Source: Setaria digitata
Lineage: Eukaryota; Nematoda; Chromadorea; Rhabditida; Setariidae
NCBI GenBank assembly: GCA_003640385.1
Contig: RCAB01000354.1
Coordinates: 1 to 64,000 of the forward strand
DNA: 64,000 bases
Direction of reading: 5' to 3'
The position numbers and the translations under genes are program-made. Below the pieces are notes generated by a model. It was not told where the DNA came from. It ran no database searches and was given only the letters and a program-made list of their open reading frames with translations. Shown in pieces: positions 40,401 through 52,700 of the stretch (the first letter of the stretch is position 1; each line of letters opens with the position of its first letter).

Positions 40401-43400
40401 CGTTTGACGGTGCCAACATTCTGATCAGTCTTCTGAAGCGGATATCAGCAAAGAGTTGAGAATTCTCGGTAGGATAGAAAATTTCTAACTATGAAATTTG
40501 TCTTCAGCTAGAGATGAATGAATTACAAAAAATTTAGGACAATTAGTTTAATAAAATGAGGCAAATAATACTAATGGCATTGGTTGAACTAATATATCCA
40601 GTAGCTCAAGCAAAATGATTATTTATTGCGAAAGAACTGCGAGTTCTGAGAAAAATCTCTCATTATTGTAGAAGATAATTAAAGCCAATAAAAAAAATTA
40701 AAAAAAATTTATAAATTAGAATTTCGCGACAAACAATCATTTCTAGACAGAAAAGAAGTGACAATCAAATTGATTCTAGGATCATATTCGCTTAAATTTG
40801 TCATTTCAAAAATTTTAAAAATCAAGCATTCCCTCCCTCTTCCCTTCTTTCACCAATTTCGAAAACGCGTAACAGCCAAACTTAGCACTTAATTCTTTAT
40901 TGCTAGTTTCACCTCAAAACGATCATTAAACTTTTTAGTTCATACCTTTATGAAATAATTACAAGTATCGAAAGCAATAATCACTGATAAGTGGATTAAG
41001 TCAAAACGGAATTAAAAGTTAATTTTTTCTCGAAAGTTTCGAAACTTTGACCTTCAAATATAGGAAAAGAGTAGAAATGAAAAAAAAGTGGAACTGTGCG
41101 AAATTTTCTACTTCTCTTCAGTCATTTATTCATACTTAAATTATTCCTGAGCGCGTAATGATTGACAGAAACTATTTAAATAATACAAATTTCCAAAAAA
41201 TTGAAAAACTTCAATATTGCCATTACTGATGCTGAAAACCGCACTACCACTAGATGCAGGACAACAACATATAAATAATTCTTTCCTATTTTAGTAGTGA
41301 TACTCGTCAATGGTTGACCGTTTTGGAGCTGCGAGAAGGTTACCTCTCTCTTCTCTCTTCCCGTACTTCGTTGACCTAATATTCCATATCCCAGATGTCG
41401 ATCAAATTATTCGTATAATTTCGTAATTAATTGATAAAGATCCTTTCTTCTACATATAACTTCATTTAATGCATCGCTTAATTATAACTTTTAGGCATTG
41501 CTATCCATGTTAACACAGCAACATGATAACCAATACCTTTGCCAATTTTTAATTAGTTCGTTCATTTTAGATGTGTCTAATTCTAGAAAGAATTATTAAG
41601 ACTGTAAAACCTGCTAGTAGGTGGTGGTTCACTGGAATCCTTGTGTCGTCGACCGTTTTGTAATTTATTTTTCCATTTCTGCAATCGATCACTGCTTCCC
41701 TGTGTGAATTCAAGAAATCCACGACTAAGTCTACTACCAAGAGATTCTCGAGATTCACCAATATTATTATGCCGCCGATTTACCTCATCTTTGTATTCCG
41801 TAGATTGTAAACTATTGACTGATGAGCAATCACCATGATAGCCACCAGATTCATGTGAATTAAACGCTGAATAGGGTGAATCTGGACATGGTGCATCAGA
41901 AGTGATATCAATTTCACCGGTATCTGAACATACTTTTTCACCAGAATCTGTTTCAGTATTGCCAATTTTCGTCGGGAAAGAAGGAACAGTTTTAGAGCGT
42001 CTTTGTTGTAGCATTGAGGAACTATTATCATTATTATTATTACTATTATTCAGAGATTCTGAAGCACTGTGATTTCCGGAAGGAGAATTTGCTTCCGTTT
42101 TAAATTTTGCAGTTGGCAATTTTTGATCCGTACTAGGAGTATTAACAGATGCAATAACTTCTTTAGAATCATCAAAAGTTTGCCGATGTGGTGTAACGGT
42201 TGTTGCTTGGAATGTTGCTCTTGCTGCACTTGTTTCCGTAATCTTTTCCTAAAAATTTAAATATTTTAAAAATACAATTGAATAATTGTTTTTGCTTATC
42301 TCAACGGCAATTTGTTATACTATATGAAGTGAAGAAGTCTAGACGAGTTTGTGCATTCTAATTTGCTCATAACTCTCACCAATTACTGAATTTCACGACC
42401 GTTTAAATGTCATAAATCCATCGCATATAAACGATTAAATGAAAATATGCGAGATCTTAATAGGTAAAACTTACCTGCATTTGACAAACAACTACTTCTT
42501 TTTTAAACCATACTTCTTTAAATTCCAACATTAATTTAAAAAAAAAAAAAAAAAAAAGAAAAAAATTGGAAAGGCCTAAGCAAAAGTGCTAACTTATATA
42601 AAACATAAAAAATTCATTTGTTTTATATTAATTCGGTAGCATTTTTATCAAAAGTGTTCCTAAAATTTAGATATTAGCCATGTTTTGAGGGAATTTCAAG
42701 CAATGATATGGTGGTAATAAATAAATATTTAATAGGACAAAAATACTCATCACTTGTTTTCTTCCTTTAGTTATTTTGAATTTATCAATTCAATTCATGG
42801 TTATTTATTAAATACTTTTTCTTTTGGAAGTGAAAGTTTTCAAAAAATCGAAAATTAAATTGACAGATGAATTAATGATTAAAAAAAAAAGTGGCAATTA
42901 GCATTGTTAACTGCCCTGCAATTATATTATCAGTAAAGATTCACATTATCCGCGAATATAACATTGGTATAATACTTCCAATTAAAAGTACTGATTATAT
43001 TATTCAAAATTTTACCGTGACTAATACTGATAACAACATTATCGACAATAAATACATTTTGCATAGCATCAACAATAAATCACACTAACAATGTAATAAT
43101 GTAATTTCTTTCAAATTTACTGATTCCTATTATCACTTATCACTTCTCTTCATCTTTAATCAAACAGTTGCTGCATTATTATCATTGTTACATTTTCTTT
43201 CCCTTGATATTATCAATAGCACTGATTAGAAAGAATTAACAAACCTTGCTGACGACCAATTTTTTGGGTCTGCCCAATGAAAGTGTCGCAGAGACGGAGC
43301 AGTGCTGCGGATCACTGATAATGACAGTTCGCCTCTCGTCCAACGATCTTCGCTGTTGTCGGACTGGGCTGGAAAAAATTAGTCACTGATAAATGAAGTG

Positions 43401-46400
43401 CAATGCTGTGATAATATTCGATGTGCAGAATGATAAAGCTAATTGAACTTTTAATTTTTTCCTTTAATAGAAAGAAAAAAAATTTATTCAAAAAATTGTA
43501 TTTTTTTTAGCAATTTAATTTTGTAAAAAACAAAAGAAAATAGAAAATTTTCCAAAACGAAAAATAAATTTTATAGCTTTTAAAAGGAAAAAAAAAAAAA
43601 AAAAATTGGGAAGACAAAAATTTTAGATGAAGGAATTTTAATAAAACTGAAATTTGTTTTATTGATCATTGAAAATTTAACACCATTGTGTGATAGCACT
43701 TAGCATTTCTCATACGCTTTCATCAGAAATTTTCAGATAATTTAAAAATTATTCCGAATTTCTTTTTTGTTTAAATTTCAAGCCTCTATGGGATTTGTCA
43801 GTTGACAGTCCTCAGTGTTTTACAACGATATAAACATCAACTTTAATCTAACTCCTTCTAACTTATCTGTCAAGTAATTATGAAGAGCTCGATATTGATT
43901 GTGTCAAAATCAGGCTATCTTGGGAAAAGGCAAAAATTTACGATTCTTGAAAATTTAGAAGTTCTTCTAAGTGCAATGATTGTTAAACTAAATAAAATCA
44001 ATTAATGATTAGGATGGAAAATTAATTAAACAGAGCTAATGTTTAGGGAAAACTGCACTGGTAGTATTTGCTAGCTTTAATGTATCAATATGCTGTGATG
44101 TAGAGAAAACAAGCGGCACACTTAGTACAGGTATTTGAGTAGTCAAACAATTAAGTATATTCGATTTACTTCAATACTAAAAATCTTCCCGTATGCAGGA
44201 TTCTCTCGTATTGAGAAATAGGTCGGAGATAAGGATTGATAAGATCAGCACCTTCTTTGTCAAATTGTATCCTTCCGATATCTGAGGGGATCGAATCGGA
44301 TCAGATCGTGCAAACGGATGTTGTATTGGAAGTTTACATATTCTGAGGGACTGGCATACGAAGAAAAAGACTGAGTTTGAAGTAGATTAGTATGTAGCTC
44401 ATCCATTATATTATGTTGATATTACTCTCAAGCAACTGCTTCTCTCACAAAATATCAAAGTTAGAAATTTTTGCCGGCAGCTATTTGATTTGGTTTAATT
44501 TAGTTGAGCTATTGTTCTATACTCTGACAGGTTATTGCATTATTTTGTTAATATCATATGGACATAAAACTTAGTGCACAAAGAAATTTGTTTGTCAATT
44601 TAATGTTGTTTGCAAATTTATCATCATATTGTGAAAAATGAAAACTTTCAAAAATTGCACTAAAGATCTGTGCTGGCAGCAAAATGAATTTTCGAAGACT
44701 GAGTGGAAAGGTAAATAAGGTCGTTTCGGATGAGTGTCACTGAAATATGCCTAACATTATGAAGTTGAACAATTAATGAAATACAAGAACAGGTTCTTAA
44801 TTGAAAATTGTTTCTGTTAGCTAGAACTGTGAATGTTTATGTTCGCTCTAAAGATGTGGTGGCATGAATGATTCAATTAATTAAATGTAATTCCTGAGCT
44901 GCTAGGTAATAACATTTTAAGTTCATCTTGACAAGACAAAAGAAAAATCGAAAGACAGGATATTTTTTTTTTGGAACAAAAAAAGAAAATGATGATATTA
45001 ATAAGTGGCTTTAATAAAAAGTGGATGCAAAAATTTTGTCATTAATTAGTAATCTAATTAGAGATTATAATTTTGCAAAAGTCTGACAAACCAGCCATAT
45101 TCATCGTTACTTTCTAGATTCTTGTCCGATTGATGATGAATCGGTAAGCATAGTGTTGTTCTGCGCATTTTTTCATTATTGCTTTTGCAGAAGTCAGGCA
45201 TCAACTTAGAACCTTCACTAATAGCGTAACAACTTTTATAGGCGAATCCAAAATGATTCTATTAAGTATGAATGAGATGAAGCTGAAAATGGTCTGGAAA
45301 ACTTTAGGCTAGACGGATATTTTTTAATGAAATATTAGTTTCAATAAAAATTAAGTTGCTATCGAATCTAGGATTTAAATTTGGCTACTTAAGAGTGTGC
45401 AAAATTTGTTTCCTCATAAAGAAATAAAAAAAAAAAAAAGAAAAAAAAAAAAAGAAAAGACCCACTAAAAGAGAAATGAAGGATAAAAAAAAAAAGAAAA
45501 AATTTTATAAAGTNGAAAAAAAAAAAAGAAAAAACCCACTAAAAGAGAAATGAAGGATAAAAAAAAAAAGAAAAAATTTTATAAAGTGCATAAATTTCTT
45601 GTCAACCGTTCGGAAATTCATGAAAAATTCATTTCGACAGCAAGAAAAAAAAAAAAGGATATGGAAAATTTAATTTAAACAAAAAATATAGGATTTATGT
45701 CAAATTTAAGAGCATATGGTTAAATTCTGGATGAGTTTTTCTTTTCTTTTTTTTTTTTTTTTTTGAATCTTCACAAAGAAAAACAAACAAAAGAAGAATC
45801 AAACAACCCTATCATTTATTAAAACACCATTTACAGGGCAAAAAGAATCACACACATTAGATCGACCGAGCGCATATGAATTTTAATTACGTTTTTTTTT
45901 GCGGGAAAAACAAGTTTTTCACTTATTTTACACTCTTTTTGTAATAATTCAATTCTTTTTTCGAGAAATGTTTTCCAAAAATTTCATAAAAATAATGCCA
46001 AATTTTTTTTATGCTTTCAGGAAAATGTCCATACGAACTTTCTGCACATAGCTATATTTTCCTAGTTAGAATATCATTCAAATAAACAAATAAATAATCA
46101 TTTTATTCCGAAAATTTCTCTATTCAACATTCAATTTTACCTATTACATACATATTCTATTACCCTATACCGTTATTTTTAACCTCTCAAAATTCGATAA
46201 AAGCAGGACACTAGGATTTCTTTTTTTTTTTTCAAACCTTTCTATAAATTATCATTTCGTGACCTCTGAAATAATTTCAGCTGAAATTTAGGAAAATATT
46301 GAAAGAGCTATCCAGAAAAAGTTTTCCTAAAATTGAACAAATGAGAAATGCAGCCAGAAGCTATGCAGTTGACAGTAAAGAAGTGAATAAAACTGAGCTG

Positions 46401-49400
46401 TATCTCAATCTCAATTTGTTAAGAAAAAAAAAAGTAAACATTGTTAGGATTAGTTCGATGAGGACAGTGCTAAAAGAGGGGAGAGAAAGAGTTGACATTA
46501 GAAATGTGACTGCAAATTTTACTTGAAAGAAAATTTAGAAAGCATGCCACGAATACAATATATCGTAACATTTAGTTTCATTTAACTACTGCACGATTGT
46601 AATAATTAATTATGATTTAAAGCAATAAGCCGAAAATTAGTTTCAACTTATAGACTTATATGCATATTAATGAAATATTCCGAAGTTCTACAAGAAAGTA
46701 AGAAAAAAGGGGGAAAAAAAAAAGATGCAATTTACACAGAAAATTCATCATTTAAGAAATAAATTTTAAATCACAATTTTTATAAAACTCTAAAGTTTGA
46801 ACCCAATCCAGTCAGTTTCCAAATGGTTGATAAAATGAGAAAATTTCATTGGATTTAAGAGTATGCAAAGTCCTAGAGGCTTTCAAACAGTAAGACAATT
46901 TATTCAAACCGCAAACAACTGCTATTGTTGATATTTCAGTGCAATGGAAAATTTCATTGAAATTTTATAGCAGTTCTTTTGCAACAACCTTTTCAAAAGC
47001 AAGCATTGCTTCGCCGAGAAGTGCATGCCACCGGAAGTTATACTAAGAAATTCTTAGCCAGTAACTCTAGCTATCATCAAATGATAATCAGTTATGAAGC
47101 TTATTACAAATGATGTAATATGATCCAGACAGATCATAGTGGAAGATGAAATGTTACACGATAAATGAGGAAATGATTGAAAAAACTGATCTGATACAGA
47201 AAAGAAGTGATACCTGTCAGCAGCATTAATGATAGCATCAGCGAAGCATTCATGACATCGTTTCTTCTTTATTATCACTTGGGTTCGAGGTGTTTTGGAA
47301 GCTGTCGTTTTTGGCATATTTGCTGGACTGAAAAATTTCTCATTCCATTAATTAATAATTTTCTGAATTTTAAATTTTCAACAGTATAAGTTTTGAATGA
47401 AATTATATCGAATGTACTCCTTATTTTATAATTTGTAATTAATCCAATAATTGAGAAGTAATTGAAATTAAAATGATGAGACAAGTGAAAAATTTTTGAA
47501 GCAAATAGACGTAAGCTTAAAATGAATATTTTAATATAAAATGAAAAAAAAAAAAAGAAAAGATAAATTCAGTGTTTAGCACAGTTCATAATTCGTTGTA
47601 CAATAAAGCATTTAAAATTATAATATAATTTTGAGTCATTTTTGATAGAAAATAAATAAAGAAAGAGAAAAAGAAAGAAAGGATAAAATGTCCAAAAAAA
47701 AAGAAAATTTCAAAATTTATTTTTTTTGCTACACTTTTCCTGAACTTCTGAATATGTCTCTCTCGATTCCATCGTAGTAGTATGAAATATTAAAAGTAAC
47801 AAAAAATCGCTAATATCAAAAGTTTAATTCTTGACGTTCATATTAGTCCTCTTCTACTTTTGTTAGTTTAGAAGTGGAAAAAAGATTAATGCTAGCTAAG
47901 TTGATAGTAGGTAGAAAAAGTTTTTTTTTTTTCAGATTTTATCCGGATTAACTTAACTTTTATTTAAATGTATATATTACTTGTTTAGAAAATATTCATT
48001 TGAAAATAATACGAAAAAAAAAGGGAAGCAAACTAGCAGTGGCAATATCAATTGTGAAAGTTTTCTTCTTCTTCTTTCAAAGAATATATGTATACAACCG
48101 ATGCCTTCCACTTTCATATTTTCCCATTTATTTCCTAAATGGTTCACTTTATTGTCTGTCCTACTCCTTTTCGGACAATTAACAGTTTTATGTGATCGAA
48201 GATATACCTGAGAAGAAAGGCAGAGAAATTTTTTGATTTTTAAATATTTCAATTGTTAAACATTGTCTTGCAGTGAAGAGCGCTTGAAATGAAATTTTAA
48301 TATGAAAAATTGTCACAAGAAAGTGACCTTTAATGAAAACCTTAAAAAAAAAATTTTGAATTTTACTATTCTGATTGAATAACCATTCTAACAATTCAAA
48401 TTCTAATTATCCTTGAAATTTCATATTTCCGGCAAACACAAACGACTAATGACTAACAGCGCATGAAAATGCTTTTCTGGAGTCAGCTAGATTAACAGTT
48501 CTATTAAGACTAAAATGTTTCCCAAGAGATAAGATTAAATTTCAGTATAGTCGCAGCACGAGAATGAAACATTTTTGCTAAGGGAATATTTTCCCCTAAT
48601 AAACTTCCCATATTGAAATTCCTTTGATATTGAAGCATCATTTGGGATATATTTTATTACTACTAAAGAAGTAAAGAGTGATGGGAATAATTAAGTTTCT
48701 AAATTAAGAATAGATGAAATGATATATGATGATATAAAATGCTTTTAAAAGCTCTCTAGCATATGCTATGGCAATTAGAGCGGCTATAAGTTAATCCTTT
48801 ACAGTGCAAAAATGCAGCTAATTTGATGGGACTGGAATTTATCCTCCAGTTGAAGCTAGAAGGATTCAGAAAAATACTGCAGCAGTTTCTTTACAGCAGA
48901 AACAAACGATGATTGAGAGCGGAAGAGTAAGGAGTCTTCAGGATTGCTTAAGAGTTCAGAATAATTCGTCAGAAATATTTCAGCAGCTAAGTAATTTGAT
49001 TTTCAACAGGAGCTCTAATGAGTAGTTCAACAAGTATCGAGAAAAAGTTAGCTAAGTGAAGAACCTGATGATTGCTTTAGTGATAGTGCACTTGCACTTT
49101 ATGTTAAAATTTTCGCCAAATAATCAAAAACTAGCAACTGCAGAAGTTGGAGATTGAAAATATCAATTAAATTCATATGATATGAGTAAAAAGCAAAGAT
49201 AATGTAAGATGAGGCAAAAAAAGTGATTATCAATATCAGTGGATTCCTAAATATTTCATATTTTATGGTTTTTTTTTTCTTTTTTGAAGATATTCTAAGT
49301 TTTCGAGTTACAGATATTAATTATTTGCATTGATCTTAGCAGACAAGTAACATTTCAGTAACAACTAAAATTAAGTCATTCGAATTCAAAGTCTCTTCTC

Positions 49401-49676
49401 AACTTTTCAACACAACTGTTGGAGAAACCACGTGTGAAGAAATCCCATCACAAATTATCGTTCGAATTTTTTTCAAATTGAATTCACCATGAAAGTTGGC
49501 AAAAAAAATGAATAGTTTTTTTTTTTTCAAATAACTTCCATAAAATAATTAATTAAGTAAAATGAAGATCGATTTCAGCTACTGTTCTAGATCCCATTTC
49601 ATATTTATTTCAGTTTCTCAGTGCATTCTAAAATTTAGAATTTAAGTCTGAAACTTGTCCAACTGTTTCATCCTTA

Positions 49677-49737
<61 letters not shown>

Positions 49738-52700
49738 CACTAAAATGTGACATGAAGTTTGAAATATTAAACAATGCACTAGTAGTTGTTAGAATAGCAA
49801 AAAAAGAAAAGAAAAAATATGTTAGTATATTAGTTCAAATTTAAAGTCTATCAGATGGCTGAAAGTTTTATAAGAGATTGTTGGATAACACATTTGCTGA
49901 AGTATAATAAATCTTTTGTAGTTCTCTGGAAACTGGTAACAGACAAAATGACACTTTGGACAGATATCATTCAGTGGAACATTTAAAACAAGATTTCAGT
50001 CTCGAAATCTTACAATAACAAACAGTAGTGTAATATAAAAAACAATTCAACTGGAATAAATTATTAAATCCTATATTGTAATACAAAAACAATTCAACTG
50101 GAATAAATTAATTTAATTTCGCTCGCGAATTTATTGTTTAATTTTTCAATATCTAATTTGTAAATTCATCAGGTTTGAAATTTCGACAGCGAAAGTTTCT
50201 CGAGTCATTCAATTATTCGACATATTATTAATAACTTTTGAATTCTTATCACTTTTTCAAAATTTTTACAGAACATTGGAGAAATACCTTTTCTTGCTAC
50301 ATTTCTGAAGTTACTAATGCCACATCTTAAATTTACGATGTTTTAGAATATTCGAAATAACTTTTATGATATCCATTCAAAAAGCATAATAAATTTCAAA
50401 TTTTTTAAGCATTTTAACTATTATATATTTTATTTCAGCATATTTAAGTATTTTTTTTTTAAATATTTAGGAAAACCTTTTTCAAGTACATGCCTATTTT
50501 TAATGTAAGATAATCCTGGAACAGAGTGGTGGAATAGAGTTCTGGAATTTTATAATTTTGTTGTGTTCAATGAAACAACAGTGAAAAAAAAAAGATATTT
50601 ATCGAAATAATTAAGAGATGATAACTTATTTGAATAAGTAACTAAGAGATATAAAATGTTTCCAAGAAGAAACTCATTGTCCAAACTCGGCCTTTTTTTT
50701 TTCTTTTAATTATTCATGTTAAAGACAATTTGCGGAATTATTTGTGTTTTGGATTCGAAATTTTTGCTAAAATGTTTCGTCAGTCAGTTGTTGGTGCGAC
50801 AAGCACGTTTATTTAGTTTAAAAAAAAAAAGTTTTACAATAAAAAATTGACCTTTCTGACACGTAAAGGTCTTTAAAGATCTAATAAGTTTAAGTTAAGC
50901 GGTTATTAAGGATTTAATTTGATCATTCAAATGAAGCAATACGAAATATGACTTGAACAACTTTCAAAGGAATATAGCAAACACCATATCAGTGATAAGA
51001 GTTATTCAAAAGCTGAATTAGTAGAATGCGCAATGGCCAAGTCGCTCTTTGAAAAAAAAAAAAAAAGGTGATAGTGATTTGATTATTTAATGCTCAACAA
51101 ACGCTGGATTCACATTAGATAATATAATTTAATTTCAAAAATGAGAGACTCAAAAGAAGCACTTAACTCGGAATAAAAGCTTGAAGGATTTATGCTAAAT
51201 GCAAAAGACTTTAACTAGATTAATCAGTTTGGAAAAAAATAAACTTTTCATCAATCCTGATGAGAAATGGTAGTGTATGTTTTAAAATTTGAAGGATTCA
51301 ATAGCAAGCTTACATAAGTTTTTCTAAAACTTCATCGATCTCTCGATCACAATTCTCTAGATGAGCTTCTGTTTCATCATATTTCTGTTGTTTTTGTTGT
51401 TGCTGCAGTAGCACCGAAATTCCTATCAGATGAACGGTTTCAGAAGCTCTTTTCGAGTTGTAACAAACTGATTCACAACTCAAAGGCTTAAAGCTTTCAT
51501 CAGTTGAACTACGACATTCAGGTAGCATATTTGCACTGAAATTTCCCTCCATGCAAACCACATCTGATTCTTGAACCTTCGGCTTTTTCTCCACAGATGA
51601 AGGACTGTTTCCTTCTGGAGTTTTGATTTCTTCATTAAATTCTACAGCAGCAAATGCTTTCGAAGGGGCTACTCGCTTTGTAAATTTGACAACCTGATGG
51701 AAGCCCTCTTCTGATGGTCGACGAATCAACTGAACTGGCAAAGGTCGAGTGATATTAGACCTCAGGACTGATACAGCTTCTTCCTGCTTCGTCTTCTTTT
51801 CTTCCACTTCCATTTGAGAATCCTCACGGTTGTCTTTGTCATTGTTCACGGAGTTCTGGAATCCGCGAGAAACTGAATGCTGACCAAATGAAACAGAAGA
51901 ACTCTGTATGATACCATCAACAGAAATATCATTTCTCATCATCTCCCTCTTCCGCTTCACACTCACTGAGGTATTAGTGAAATTTGAGGTACAGTTTGCG
52001 CCAGTGCTAATTATATGGTGACAGTGCGCTGACAGTAGCGTTAGCAGTGGTGCTAGTGCTGCTGGCGCTGTTGACGATGCTGAGGGTGGCAATGGCTGCG
52101 TTATAGCAGCTCGAGTCGAGAAACACAATTACTGCTAAGCTTCACTGCTTGAGCTAGAGCCTCTTCCTCAGCTGTGTTTCAGTTTCCTTGGATGTGATGT
52201 GATGTGATGTGCCTTTGGTTTCTTATATTTCCTACTCTCTTCCTCCTCACTGCCATTTATTACCGTTGAAGCAAAACTTCTCCTCCTTCCACTCTGTTGA
52301 ACAATTCGTAATTCCACCTGAGAACTACGCATTTCTATTTCCAACTTCCCTCTATGCTTTCTACTTCCCAATGAAGCCACGCCAGAGGTCACTTCTCGTC
52401 CCAACACTACTCCTCCAGTCACTGGTCAGACTCGGATACTTTGATGAAACACTTCTATCATATGAAGAATTGCTTTTCTGATTTTCCTGAAAGACCCGAT
52501 ATGGGCCAATGTGCCTAGTAAGATTGAGGCTTGTCTAATTTACGATGAAATGACTGATGCCTATGAATGAAAGCCTGGAATAGCGCTTGCTTTTGCTTCC
52601 GTTTCGGTTATCACCTGCTTTGTTATGAAGGCATTATCAGTCCTTCGGATTCTCGAAACATCCAGATTCTTTGCAGTACGGAAGAATGCAAAGAAACCAC

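Noticed and set aside
52168..52422. 84-codon minus-strand frame upstream of the alternative first exon
   Set aside because: Non-ATG start, no acceptor or donor that keeps frame, and it overlaps a tandem repeat. More likely promoter or untranslated sequence.
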